In this document: piece by piece, positions 55,205-64,000 of the stretch
Position numbering within the stretch: position 1 is the stretch's first letter
Layout of the letters: each line of letters opens with the position of its first letter
Source: a virus
IMG/VR virus record: IMGVR_UViG_3300025759_000073
Coordinates: 1 to 64,000 of that record
Strand: one strand, 5' to 3'
DNA length: 64,000 nt
The notes under the pieces: generated by a model
Told to the model about the DNA's origin: nothing
What the model saw: the letters and a program-made list of their open reading frames with translations, nothing else
Databases searched by the model: none
Program-made: the position numbers and the translations under genes

Positions 55205-56131
55205 TTAAATTTCTTTGATAAATCTTAATGGAATATCCAATTGATATCCTGTAACTTTTGCTCGAACTCGAATGATAGCATCAATAAAGTAAAGATCGTC
55301 TGACCCGGATGCCCCAAAGGTTGTTGAACTCATTGTTCCGCCAAGCTCCGTAAAGATTGTAGTGGAAGTAGTGAGAAGTTCGGAAGCTTTAATCTTGAAT
55401 TGCAGGAAAGTTCCTCTTGGCCCCAAGATTGTCATAAATTTTGAATCAGTGTCGTTGCTGATTGGCTGAACGAAAACTGTTTCCCCACCATCAGACTCCA
55501 AAGACATATCATAAAATGCAACGTTGTCGTCGTCAATGAAAGTCAAAGGAGCATTAACAGCAGTAGTCCCAACTGAGACCACAGATCCAAAGCGGTTGTC
55601 CAGTTCGGCAACATATCCAGTTTCAAAAAACTCTGGACTCAAAGATTGCTTTGGCGAGATAAGGTCTGTGTCCAAACCTTGGTGCAAAAGAACAAAAGTG
55701 TCTTGCTCAGTCGGGTTTGCACCGGCGAGAACACCCTGAACTGTGGTGTTATTGGTGAAGATTAAATCTTCTGTGTTTTTGTCAACACAAACCGCAAAAT
55801 ACCCACCAGATGCTTTTTGAGTATTTCTTTGAAGCTCATTCAACTTCACAATTGGCATAAATAAAGTATTGTTGTTTGTCATTGAGACCAAACGATACTT
55901 CAAGCCAATTGAGCTTTCAGTAGATGCTTCAAAAACAGGCAACTGACGTAAAGAAGTAGACTCGGTTCCAGTGCTAGCAGTAGCATCATAAAGGCTGTAA
56001 TCAATCTCGTCATCGCCCAAAGCAAAATGCGTAATCTTATAACTTCCATCTGCTCTTGAAAGCAGGTCTCTTCCTAGGTCTGTAAGGACTGCATCTAAAA
56101 TAATGTCCCCACTGTTGTCAATAAAACCCAT
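55205..56131 (-). CDS. virion protein with LTDLGRxLL start
   Basis: A 308-residue protein. The start ILDAVLTDLGRDLLSRADGS, then YKITHFALGDDEIDYSLYD, is a pattern (L-T-x-x-GR-x-LL ... F-x-x-x-DD-x-I-x-Y) seen again in the gene at 61994-63046 (LTSYGRQLLSKG, FFDDGIMYD). It recurs in structural proteins of several divergent T4-like phages. The rest is beta-rich with a predicted compact C-terminus (ITHF, RVRAKVTGYQLDIPLRFI). CTATTTAT lies 30 nt upstream. Confidence 0.65.
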   Translation of the reverse strand: MGFIDNSGDIILDAVLTDLGRDLLSRADGSYKITHFALGDDEIDYSLYDATASTGTESTSLRQLPVFEASTESSIGLKYRLVSMTNNNTLFMPIVKLNELQRNTQKASGGYFAVCVDKNTEDLIFTNNTTVQGVLAGANPTEQDTFVLLHQGLDTDLISPKQSLSPEFFETGYVAELDNRFGSVVSVGTTAVNAPLTFIDDDNVAFYDMSLESDGGETVFVQPISNDTDSKFMTILGPRGTFLQFKIKASELLTTSTTIFTELGGTMSSTTFGASGSDDLYFIDAIIRVRAKVTGYQLDIPLRFIKEI

Positions 56132-56160
56132 TTTTAGTCTCCTAATTTATAAAACTTAAA

Positions 56161-56168
56161 ATAAATAG
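56161..56168 (-). promoter_or_regulatory. CTATTTAT late-promoter-like motif
   Basis: The minus strand reads ACTATTTATTTTAAG, 30 nt before the start of the 308-residue virion protein and just after the end of the 1108-residue gene. Confidence 0.55.
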
Positions 56169-56172
56169 TCTT

Positions 56173-59100
56173 TTATTCTTCTTTTCGTTTAAAGAAGTCA
56201 CTATCTTCTAGGATTGGTGTTGATTGTCCTAACTCTTGTGTTGGTCTTTCGCTTTCTGGTAGGGTTGCCATATTTGTCCTGTCTTCTTCGCTTATAACGC
56301 CATAGCCTGCCACGTCTGATGCGGTAACTACATCTCCAACATATTTTTTTGTAAAATCAAAGTTAATATCTACTTTTTTGCCGGACGATTTTGATGTAAT
56401 CCTAACTTTAAACTTTTTACCCCAAGCGTTATCCACTCCTGAACCCAAAGGCGCAACACCTCCAAGCCCCAATCCATATGCTGATTTAAAATTATCAGTT
56501 ATATCTGTATCTATAATTGTGTTTTCAAAACTTGGTTTGATTTCCAAGTATTTTCTGAACGATTGTGTATATTGATAATAATCTTTATCTTCCAATTGAA
56601 TTACTTTGAACTCTGGGAATATAAACCCAGCCTGATCGTTAACAACAACTTCATAAACCGGCGATGGGTTTGAAAGGTTGTCGTGGACATCCATCGATCT
56701 AAAAGTGTAATAATACTTTTTATTTGGCAGCAAGCGGTCTCTATAGGTTGCTCCGGCATATTTTCCTTGAAGGTCGATCTCTCTTCTTATTTGTTGATCA
56801 AAGTCTTTGTACGACTTTGGCCTCTCTTCCAATCGGAATATTTGAAACTTTCTATTTTCATCGTCTGTTTTGAAAAGCAACCTTCCGTTCCGATCAGTTC
56901 CCTTGCTTTTGATCAGATTATTAAAATAATCTTCTTCAATGTCGTTAAAAGGAATTGGCTTTTCATACATTCTTGTAGTTTGCGTTTTCAAACTAATAAA
57001 GATTTGATTGTTCTTGCCTTTCACGCCGGAAAAATGAACTTCCGGATAGATTGGAGGATTTTCCAAAACTTTCCCTTCGATAGAGAATAGCGGCACCTCC
57101 ATAAGAACAATATAATCAGATGTACTAATTTTTATCTTATCAAAATCCGTTGTGAATAAATTTCTTCCCTGTGCTATTTCAAAGTTTCTTATTGCGGTAT
57201 TGAAATATTCATTTGTAGTTGCTGTGATTTCTTTTCGCAAATCAGATGTAGTTGTGAGCCCCTCTGTTATAAGAAGACCGGTTGTAAACAAAAGAACAAA
57301 ATTAACCATAGCGTCTCTATAGCCCGCAATTGGGAAGCCCAATTGTTGCTGCGCCTGTGGGTTGGAAAAGATACTTTTTGTTGTCCCCCCTCCAGAGTTA
57401 ATATAGAAATCATAAACGACCGTGTCAATTTGCTTAAACAACTGATCATAATAGCCGCGCCTACCACTGGCGGAAGTAAATCCTGTAAAATACTTCTGAA
57501 AGTCAAGCTGTGCATTTTGTAAATTTCTAAAAAGATTTTGGAAATCTAAAAGTATTGCCAAGATAGTGAGATTGAATGCTTGTTTCTGTCCTGAACTTTT
57601 ATAGTTTGAGGTATTTGTTTTTTCCCATTGCCTAATGTATGTCAAAATACGATTTTCAAAAGTGTCTAAACCTTTTCCAAGATTTGCGGCTAGTTTAATT
57701 TTGGGGCTGTTTATAAAAAATTCCGTTCTCAAATCTCTCATCAAGTTCATGAACGTCTTCCATCTAAAAGCATTTTTATCGTCTGCATAAAACGGAGAGT
57801 AATAATATTTCTTTGCTAATACAAGAGGATAAGCGCTAATCTCGTACTCGTATTGCTTATCATACTTAACTTGTGCATCAAAAAAGTTCAACAATTTTCT
57901 TCTTGTTTTGCTTTCTTCTGCCGGTGATGGTAATATAAATGTTTGAAGTTGATTACCATTTCGATCTTTTTTAACGATCTTGTAAAACAAAATTTCGTGA
58001 GGGGTCTCACTTGAATCAATAAAACACTGCTTTGCTGTTAAACTATTTTTATTGACCAAATTTTTGAAACCTATATTAGCTGCCTCCAGCATAAGGTCTT
58101 GAAAAAACTTATAAGTTGTATTATTTTGATATTTTTGTATTGCTTCGCTGGATTCTCCCAGAACGGTCACATTTTTATTGTTGGCTATGTTTAAAATATT
58201 TTTAAGAACTGTTTGTGATTGCTTTTTATAATCTAAAAAGAAATCTGTCAGATCCCAAGTCTTATAGCCCACCTTGTCTAGAGAAAAATCCAAAGGCAAT
58301 TTTGCTTTCCCTACATTTCCAAACTCAACAAAAGAAAGTTGAGAAATGTATTCAAGACTATCAAACTTTGATATACTGCTAGCGGTCAAGTTATTGACAC
58401 TTTCTTGTGTTAATTGCCCACCTACTCGCTGTGTAGTGTTTCCTTCTGACCGGATCACCAAGTCATACAAATTTAAATCAGTATTTGTTTTTTTGAAAAG
58501 GTTTTTGAAGTCATCCAGATCATCTTCTTTCCCAGTAAGAGTTGGGGGCTCGTATGGAAACTCCAAATAAAAACCAAAGTTTGCACCACCTCTATATTGT
58601 TCTGCTAATTGATTATATTCAATAACATCATCTTGGGTTACAACATAGTTTTTTGCTTTATTCTTTGTAGTTTGTGGCGCATTTTTAAAGTAATCTTCTT
58701 TTGCCGGAAGATAGCCATTTTGATATTCTTGAAAACTAAAATTAATAGTATTCATTCTATTTTTTAGCTTTACCTCATCTCCGCCATACGACATAAGTTC
58801 CAAATATTCTTTATCAAAGTTTTTAACATCTTGATCTGTCAAACTTTCCTTCAAGAAAGAAAACATATGTGCATTTGGGATAATCCACTCTTCTTGATTT
58901 GTTCTTTCGATTAGTTTTTCATAATCTCTCAAATAAAAGTTGTAAACAAATTCAGATTGAAAAGTAGAAATCCTAGGATCATTATCAACAAATCCGGATT
59001 GATGATCTGGCCTTCCAGAGGAGACTTGGTTTTGCCTTACTTCCTCTTGAGAGAAAGGTATGTCTAAGACAAAGTTCAAATAAACAAATTCTTTTCCTTT

Positions 59101-59499
59101 AACGTACTTTTCAAAATCTGATAATGCTTTCGTCTCTTTACTTGAAGGTACGTCAAAAGAAATGGTATCTTTATTGACTTCTGTCGTGCTAGACTTAACT
59201 TGCCCACTAGCGACATCTTTGATCAGAGAGCTAACATCTCCTGTCTGGGAAGTTATGAAGCTATCAAAACCATAGCCGTCCACCGAAGAGCGAAAGATAT
59301 CAACACTACTGCCCAAAGAACCAAAATAAATGTCTTTGGAAATAATTCTCAAATGTTTTGAACGAAGGTTCTTGCCTTTTATAATATTCGGTTGTGATTT
59401 AACCGGTGTAAATGGCAAGCCAGTGCTCGGGCCGGTTGGCTTACTCTTTTTAGCAGCAGACTCTTCTTGGCAAATATTAGTAATTTTTGTATTAGCCAT
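56173..59499 (-). CDS. large virion protein, unknown
   Basis: A 1108-residue protein starting MANTKITNICQEESAAKKSK. The N-terminal part has SKHLRIISKDIYFGSLGSSV; the middle is rich in Phe, Asn, Lys and Tyr; near residues 940-990 the sequence FRLEERPKSYKDFDQQIRRE then NKKYYYTFRSMDVHDNLSNP looks like a fibronectin-type beta domain. No enzyme motif. Its size and place in the row of very large late genes suggest a baseplate wedge or peripheral component such as the T4 gp6/gp7/gp10 set, but I find no direct likeness. Confidence 0.6.
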   Translation of the reverse strand: MANTKITNICQEESAAKKSKPTGPSTGLPFTPVKSQPNIIKGKNLRSKHLRIISKDIYFGSLGSSVDIFRSSVDGYGFDSFITSQTGDVSSLIKDVASGQVKSSTTEVNKDTISFDVPSSKETKALSDFEKYVKGKEFVYLNFVLDIPFSQEEVRQNQVSSGRPDHQSGFVDNDPRISTFQSEFVYNFYLRDYEKLIERTNQEEWIIPNAHMFSFLKESLTDQDVKNFDKEYLELMSYGGDEVKLKNRMNTINFSFQEYQNGYLPAKEDYFKNAPQTTKNKAKNYVVTQDDVIEYNQLAEQYRGGANFGFYLEFPYEPPTLTGKEDDLDDFKNLFKKTNTDLNLYDLVIRSEGNTTQRVGGQLTQESVNNLTASSISKFDSLEYISQLSFVEFGNVGKAKLPLDFSLDKVGYKTWDLTDFFLDYKKQSQTVLKNILNIANNKNVTVLGESSEAIQKYQNNTTYKFFQDLMLEAANIGFKNLVNKNSLTAKQCFIDSSETPHEILFYKIVKKDRNGNQLQTFILPSPAEESKTRRKLLNFFDAQVKYDKQYEYEISAYPLVLAKKYYYSPFYADDKNAFRWKTFMNLMRDLRTEFFINSPKIKLAANLGKGLDTFENRILTYIRQWEKTNTSNYKSSGQKQAFNLTILAILLDFQNLFRNLQNAQLDFQKYFTGFTSASGRRGYYDQLFKQIDTVVYDFYINSGGGTTKSIFSNPQAQQQLGFPIAGYRDAMVNFVLLFTTGLLITEGLTTTSDLRKEITATTNEYFNTAIRNFEIAQGRNLFTTDFDKIKISTSDYIVLMEVPLFSIEGKVLENPPIYPEVHFSGVKGKNNQIFISLKTQTTRMYEKPIPFNDIEEDYFNNLIKSKGTDRNGRLLFKTDDENRKFQIFRLEERPKSYKDFDQQIRREIDLQGKYAGATYRDRLLPNKKYYYTFRSMDVHDNLSNPSPVYEVVVNDQAGFIFPEFKVIQLEDKDYYQYTQSFRKYLEIKPSFENTIIDTDITDNFKSAYGLGLGGVAPLGSGVDNAWGKKFKVRITSKSSGKKVDINFDFTKKYVGDVVTASDVAGYGVISEEDRTNMATLPESERPTQELGQSTPILEDSDFFKRKEE

Positions 59500-59501
59500 T
59501 T

Positions 59502-61994
59502 TTATTCTCTAGACCTCTCTTCTCTAATGAAGTATTCATTATAAATAGCAAATTGAGAATCTTTTTGAACTGGCTTGGCTCTAAATAAATAAGTCTTTCC
59601 TTCTTCCAAAGGCTCACTGTATTCTAGGAATATAGGCGATCTCATAATATTTTCTTTGTTTGGGTTCTTTTGATATCCTGAAAGGTATTCCAGCCGGACT
59701 GTGGCGGTCGGAACTTCTGCGTCAACCTTGGAAAGCGCATCGTTAAAGGCAGCATTCTCAAAAGACATTCCTAAATTATCAGAGAAAATAAACTTTTTAT
59801 CACCTTCATCTAGTCTTTCTAACTGTTTTAGTTTTTTATCTGGCTGTTCACCGGTGGTTGCCGATGGAATAAAGTTGTAAACAATGCCTTGAGGAAAAGT
59901 CAATACTTCTTCTTTTTCTATTGTCTCTTGTTCGCCAGAGAAAAGAACTTCTTCATTATATTCAAACGCTTCATTATAGCTAGCAGGAACAAAAATGTTT
60001 TTAAATACAAATTTAATTGGTTCTAACCTAACTTGTCTAGTTTTGTTTTGGTTTGATTGGTTTTTCACATTTTTAGTTTCTAAATCTTTTGCGTTTGTCA
60101 ACTGCTGCAAAGAAACAACAAAATCTTCAATATTCTTTTGAAGATTTTTAAACTGCTCAACATCTGTATTGCTCAGATTGTAGCTTTGCATAAACTCTTC
60201 CCTAGTATAAGAAAGATTTGGGCTGTAAGTGACTTCTTCAAAAGAGAACATTTGTATTTCGCCGGCTGAAATAACATCTGTAAAAAGAGTTATGGGCGTG
60301 GTATAGCTTAAAACAACATCTTCACCGGTGAATTGGTCTTCTTCTTTTTTGAAGATCTCTTCTTTTACTCTTTTTCTTTTCAAAGTAAGAGCGCCAATTG
60401 CAAAATCAGCTAAAAAGTTGGTAGTTAAAGCATCGTAAACTTCATTTGCGACTTGATCAATGTCCTTTTGCATGCCATTTCCGCCAGTTTCAGCGAAACT
60501 TCTAGAAAACTCTCTTGTTACTTTATCGTAATTTTCTTCTTTTTTGGCCTCTTCGAATGCGTTATTCAACAACCTTTGAGAGTCTGTCAGTCTTTTGATC
60601 AAAGTTTCCACATTCTGCTTGAATGTTTCTGAAATTTTGACTTCCAATGAGTATTGATGGCGACCAGAGACCACTGTCGCGGCTCCTCTGTCGTATATTT
60701 CAAATGTTTTTACTGTATCCCCTGTTAACCCTTTTTGAACAAAATCTAAAAGGCTTTCTGGAAGTTCTGAATGTTGTTTAATAAGCTCAAACAGATCCAA
60801 AGAAAACAAAACCTTTACATCTCCGCTCTTTTCCTTTGATAAATAAATATCAGAATTTGGAGTTGGGATTTGAACTGTTTGTATCTTCTTATTCAAGCCA
60901 ATATCCAACTTTTTATCTACTGTTTTTAAATTACTTACAACCGGCTTCAACAGATCATCAGAGAGATCTTGCTTTGAGAACAAAACATCCATAAAGAAAA
61001 GCTGTCTGGGTATAAACGTGAAGTCTGCCCTCAGATTATCCGCTGCATAATATTTCTGATTTTCAAAGAAAAAGGAAAACGCACCGTTCCAAAACTCTTG
61101 GGAGCCTTTATCAAAGTAGTAAGCTCTAATTCTCTTATAAGAAACAACTTCGGAATTAGATGTTTTCTCAATCTTTATTGCGTCCCACAGCCCATTGTTC
61201 TGATTATTCAACATATCTAATACTTGATTTTTCGTATTGTTCAAAAAATCTCTGGAAAAGTCAGGCTGACTGAAAAAAGTGCGAACTACGACATAATGCT
61301 CGTATTGGCCTGTTAAAAACTTCTCTGGTATTTCAATCTGCGCTTCAAAGAAATACTTATTTTCTAATTTATTGCTTTTATTTTCAAGATCAGTTATGCT
61401 TAAAAATGATTTCTTCTCTCTTTTAAAGTCAATTTGATTTGTATAGCCGACATAATCATCAAAAAGAGAAGTTCTTGTAATGCTTTCATTCTCTATTTCG
61501 TCTGTGTTCGGCACCAAATAAGCCTTGAATTTAAAATATTCTAGAAAATCTTCCCAAAACCACTCATCTGACAAGAAATCTCCAGAAACTTTAACTTTGA
61601 TTGACAAAACTTTGTTCAAAAGAGGACCACGGTCATTCAACTTAAGATCAATAATCTCTGGCATAGGGAAAGAAGCGTGAATAGTCTTCAAAAAAGGGTG
61701 TATGTCTCCGCCACCACTTAAAGAATTCAGAGCATTGGATAAGGCTGTTGGGTCTACAGTGGGCGCAACAGAGACAGTTTGCACTCCAGTTCCGTCTTCG
61801 GGCTGCTGCGAGGTTACAGACAAGGCAGACTGCAAATCTGTTGGTGCCCCTGCCGCTTGGCTCAGAATGTCGCCCGGATCTGGGAGTGGACTTTCTCCAA
61901 GCCCCGGCTCGGTCACTAATTGATTGCCGGCTTGGTTTCCCATTCCCGGATCAGCTAACCCCCCTATGAAATCATCATAGCCAAAATCTGACAT
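59502..61994 (-). CDS. large virion protein, unknown
   Basis: An 830-residue protein starting MSDFGYDDFIGGLADPGMGN. The first 100 residues are a flexible Gly/Pro/Ser/Thr-rich region (LGESPLPDPGDILSQAAGAP), the rest is beta-rich and aromatic (SGDFLSDEWFWEDFLEYFKF, YEHYVVVRTFFSQPDFSRDF). The end EPLEEGKTYLFRAKPVQKDS resembles the beta domain of the next large protein, so the two may interact. ATG overlaps the upstream stop (TAATG). Function unknown; likely baseplate periphery. Confidence 0.6.
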   Translation of the reverse strand: MSDFGYDDFIGGLADPGMGNQAGNQLVTEPGLGESPLPDPGDILSQAAGAPTDLQSALSVTSQQPEDGTGVQTVSVAPTVDPTALSNALNSLSGGGDIHPFLKTIHASFPMPEIIDLKLNDRGPLLNKVLSIKVKVSGDFLSDEWFWEDFLEYFKFKAYLVPNTDEIENESITRTSLFDDYVGYTNQIDFKREKKSFLSITDLENKSNKLENKYFFEAQIEIPEKFLTGQYEHYVVVRTFFSQPDFSRDFLNNTKNQVLDMLNNQNNGLWDAIKIEKTSNSEVVSYKRIRAYYFDKGSQEFWNGAFSFFFENQKYYAADNLRADFTFIPRQLFFMDVLFSKQDLSDDLLKPVVSNLKTVDKKLDIGLNKKIQTVQIPTPNSDIYLSKEKSGDVKVLFSLDLFELIKQHSELPESLLDFVQKGLTGDTVKTFEIYDRGAATVVSGRHQYSLEVKISETFKQNVETLIKRLTDSQRLLNNAFEEAKKEENYDKVTREFSRSFAETGGNGMQKDIDQVANEVYDALTTNFLADFAIGALTLKRKRVKEEIFKKEEDQFTGEDVVLSYTTPITLFTDVISAGEIQMFSFEEVTYSPNLSYTREEFMQSYNLSNTDVEQFKNLQKNIEDFVVSLQQLTNAKDLETKNVKNQSNQNKTRQVRLEPIKFVFKNIFVPASYNEAFEYNEEVLFSGEQETIEKEEVLTFPQGIVYNFIPSATTGEQPDKKLKQLERLDEGDKKFIFSDNLGMSFENAAFNDALSKVDAEVPTATVRLEYLSGYQKNPNKENIMRSPIFLEYSEPLEEGKTYLFRAKPVQKDSQFAIYNEYFIREERSRE
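59541..59548 (-). promoter_or_regulatory. CTATTTAT late-promoter-like motif inside the 830-codon gene
   Basis: The minus strand reads GCTATTTATAATG, 42 nt before the start of the 1108-residue protein. It is inside the coding sequence of the preceding gene (AIYNEYF), so chance is more possible than for the intergenic copies. Confidence 0.35.
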
Positions 61995-63046
61995 TATTCA
62001 CACTCCTCGTCCAACGTTGAAATAAACAAATCAATCCCACCTTCGCTTAAATTATTGTCATAAACAGATGTGGCTCTCTGCTCTGCCAACACTTCGTCAC
62101 AATTGATTGGATTTTTAAAGAAAAGAGTTGTGTCGTCTTTTTCTTCGTTTCTACAAACTAAAACCTGATCAACGTCCGCATCGTATGATATATCTAAATA
62201 ATAAGATACAAATCCATTGTTAACTTTGTCCAGTGAATCTAAAATTTCCGTATCAGGTTCGACCAAAAGATTATTTTGAATTTGTTTTTCTTCTTTCAAA
62301 AACTTCAATGGTACTAAAAATTCAGTATTCGTCGCAGATACAGGAGTTTCTTTTAAATCAACAACCTCAAACACTTCAATTTCAAAGTTATCTTTCAAAG
62401 AAAGTGTGTTTTTCTCCTCCACCTTTAATAAGATCTTGCCTTCTTTGATTTCCAAAGTTGTTCCATCTCCAAAAACAACTTCTGAATTGAAAAAAGCACT
62501 TTCTTCTCTTTCACAAGGCTCTAGATCATTGAATTGATCAACGTTTTCAGAGCTTGGTCGCACTTCGTATTGAATACTTTCTTGATCGATATTAATTTGC
62601 GGGATTGGAATATCTCTGCTCTCCGCCGATGCTGTTAAAAAGTTATTAGAACCTGTGATCTCTGCTGAGAAGCAAGAAATAGCCCAAGCAGGGGCGTTGT
62701 TATTTGTATTCCTAGAAGCTCCAAGTTGGTTTTCAAACGTTGAGTTAAAATCCATAAGCGGCAAAACATTCTTTTCAAACTCATCTGGAATAAGAATGGG
62801 ATTTTTTGCAAAACGATCTGCTTGTTCATAATCGTCAACATCTTTCATAAAGATTGTTTCGTTTTTAACACGATATTGAACATCGTTTTGAACTTCTGTT
62901 AAGCCACCTTTTGCGCCATCATACATAATTCCATCATCAAAAAAAGCATAATAAGCCGGCTTCATCATTCCCTTGGAAAGCAATTGGCGACCATAGGAAG
63001 TTAATTGAATTTCCATAACTTCTTCTTTTTTATCAAAAAATTCCAT
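61994..63046 (-). CDS. virion protein with LTxxGRxLL start
   Basis: A 350-residue acidic protein. The start IQLTSYGRQLLSKGMMKPAY, then YAFFDDGIMYDGA, shares the pattern of the 308-residue protein at 55205-56131. The remainder (NSTFENQLGASRNTNNNAPA, then AWAISCFSAEITGSNNFLTA) recurs in structural proteins of far T4-like phages (recollection). It is coupled to both neighbours by TAATG overlaps, and so is made together with the 830-residue protein. Confidence 0.65.
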   Translation of the reverse strand: MEFFDKKEEVMEIQLTSYGRQLLSKGMMKPAYYAFFDDGIMYDGAKGGLTEVQNDVQYRVKNETIFMKDVDDYEQADRFAKNPILIPDEFEKNVLPLMDFNSTFENQLGASRNTNNNAPAWAISCFSAEITGSNNFLTASAESRDIPIPQINIDQESIQYEVRPSSENVDQFNDLEPCEREESAFFNSEVVFGDGTTLEIKEGKILLKVEEKNTLSLKDNFEIEVFEVVDLKETPVSATNTEFLVPLKFLKEEKQIQNNLLVEPDTEILDSLDKVNNGFVSYYLDISYDADVDQVLVCRNEEKDDTTLFFKNPINCDEVLAEQRATSVYDNNLSEGGIDLFISTLDEECE

Positions 63047-64000
63047 TATTCTTCACCTTCCAAAATCTTTCCAAGCTTGATACCCGCTTCTTCTGCTGTA
63101 TCTTTTGGCACAATTTTAAGAGTTGCTTCCACCTTTGCCATCTCAACAATGGAGCAGTAGTCGTATGGCCAGTTATAACCATAGTCATCAATTGCCGTCT
63201 CTCTCAAGTTAACTACATCTAAATAATCTTTTCTTGCTTTTTGTTTAACTTTAAAGATCAGCCAACGAACATCTGATGGAATCTCTTTTCCGTGGAAGAA
63301 TTCATCTTTTCCAGTCATATGCTTGATTGTAACTTCGTCAAACTCTTCATTTCCGGTCAAGGACGCGTCTGGCATAACACCTTGCCACATGTAGGCTAGG
63401 TCTTGCTGATCAAACTCTACATCGAATTCAAAAAGATACATAACAAAAGGATTGATATCCCTATACTTAACAAAGTTATAGTTAGGCGGGATAACATAGT
63501 TTTGCATTCTTCTGTACATTCTTGTCAACGTAGTGTCTTTATTGTCTTTTATCTGCTGCTCCAAGATCTCACGGTCAACAGAGAAGAAGTTTTGTTTTTC
63601 AATAACAGTCAAATCCGCTTCTTCTTGTGAAATATTCTCCCTCTCCAAGAAAGGAATGGCAACAATTGCTTCTTTAATAACAGTTTTTTCTGCGATTGCT
63701 CCAATTCTTTTCTTTTCTGGTTTAAAGCCCAACTGATCCGCCAAAGAGCCGGTATTGTTCGTTGTAAAGTAAGAGCCGGAAAAACTTGGCAAGACCGAAA
63801 GGAAAATGCCTTCTTTTTCATTGGTTGGCAATTCACCCAAGCCACTCCACATCCCGCGAGAATGGAAAACAACCGCCTCCTGTTCGTAAAAGTTCAAGAC
63901 AGGGCATTCGTATTTAGTAGAAATTCTCCAAGATGCCTTGTTTGTATTCAAAGGCTCACCAAGCTCAATTGATACATCTGCTTGTGGTTGAAATACGTTA
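63046..64000 (-). CDS. virion protein, partial at window edge
   Basis: The frame is open to the right edge. A TTG at 63951 could be taken as a start, but the codons before it (NVFQPQADVSIELGEPLNTN) read on without a stop and no ribosome site precedes it, so the gene very probably begins outside the window. The visible 318 residues contain PVLNFYEQEAVVFHSRGMWS, YRRMQNYVIPPNYNFVKYRD, NPFVMYLFEFDVEFDQQDLA and YMWQGVMPD. Proteins like this occur with the neighbouring structural set in far T4-like phages (recollection). No function known. Confidence 0.65.
   Translation of the reverse strand, partial: NVFQPQADVSIELGEPLNTNKASWRISTKYECPVLNFYEQEAVVFHSRGMWSGLGELPTNEKEGIFLSVLPSFSGSYFTTNNTGSLADQLGFKPEKKRIGAIAEKTVIKEAIVAIPFLERENISQEEADLTVIEKQNFFSVDREILEQQIKDNKDTTLTRMYRRMQNYVIPPNYNFVKYRDINPFVMYLFEFDVEFDQQDLAYMWQGVMPDASLTGNEEFDEVTIKHMTGKDEFFHGKEIPSDVRWLIFKVKQKARKDYLDVVNLRETAIDDYGYNWPYDYCSIVEMAKVEATLKIVPKDTAEEAGIKLGKILEGEE

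Noticed and set aside
59502-61994. T4-type TATAAATA late promoters
   Set aside because: TATAAATA strings on the plus strand (near 25229, 47287, 59539) point away from all genes and are explained as the reverse of CTATTTAT with its A/T flank. No set in the right direction was found.
63046-63951. TTG start at 63951 for the last virion gene
   Set aside because: No ribosome site precedes it and the frame remains open to the window edge, so the gene is treated as partial.
1-64000. CRISPR arrays, insertion sequences, integrase, attachment sites, rRNA
   Set aside because: No spaced direct repeats, no transposase or integrase-like protein and no rRNA segments were found on reading. The gene content is that of a lytic phage.

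Overview
The window is one contiguous piece of a lytic tailed-phage genome with a contractile tail (myovirus). Every convincing protein gene and all three tRNAs lie on the minus strand, packed with 4-nt overlaps or short gaps, so transcription runs from base 64000 towards base 1. The virion and replication proteins are of T4 type but divergent: portal, large terminase, gp21 protease, gp22 scaffold, gp23 capsid, gp13/14/15 neck, gp18 sheath, gp19 tube, gp26 chaperone, UvsX and gp32. This matches the 'far-T4' grade of mostly aquatic phages (inference). The host cannot be read from the sequence. Several perfectly spaced TTGACA/TATAAT-type promoters suggest a bacterium with ordinary sigma-70 promoters. 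A ribosomal protein bS21 gene is a trait known mainly from aquatic phages.

Layout in transcription order. (1) 64.0-52.8 kb: large virion proteins, probably baseplate periphery and fibres, including two paralogue pairs. (2) 52.8-47.3 kb: a nucleic-acid block inside the late region, with a RuvC-like nuclease, a CHC2/Toprim primase and a single-chain Mre11-Rad50 (gp47-gp46) fusion. (3) 47.3-39.4 kb: large, unusual proteins, several starting with a short amphipathic segment that resembles a T4 capsid-targeting sequence, plus a cupin-like protein and an NlpC/P60-like cysteine peptidase. (4) 39.4-35.2 kb: surface proteins, then a probable lysis cassette (holin-like, spanin-like, signal-peptide protein) and an HExxH metalloprotease-like protein. 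(5) 35.1-22.3 kb: DNA packaging and head genes, with bS21 and a fibre/LamG island placed between gp21 and gp22. (6) 22.2-6.9 kb: neck, sheath, tube, tail assembly chaperone with a probable frameshift, tape measure, baseplate hub. (7) 7.0-2.2 kb: compact family A DNA polymerase, OMP decarboxylase-like protein, tubulin/FtsZ-like protein, WYL_2-like protein, gp32 and UvsX. (8) 2.2-0 kb: small genes, three tRNAs and a small CREST-like membrane protein.

Regulation can be partly read. Sigma-70-like sites precede the polymerase, gp32, primase, RuvC-like and tRNA units (early/middle type). A different motif, CTATTTAT, recurs 28-43 nt before the starts of eight late genes or operons; one copy sits just after a hairpin-plus-T terminator behind the capsid gene. 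No stretch over 300 bases lacks a gene. No CRISPR array, insertion sequence, integrase or attachment site was seen.
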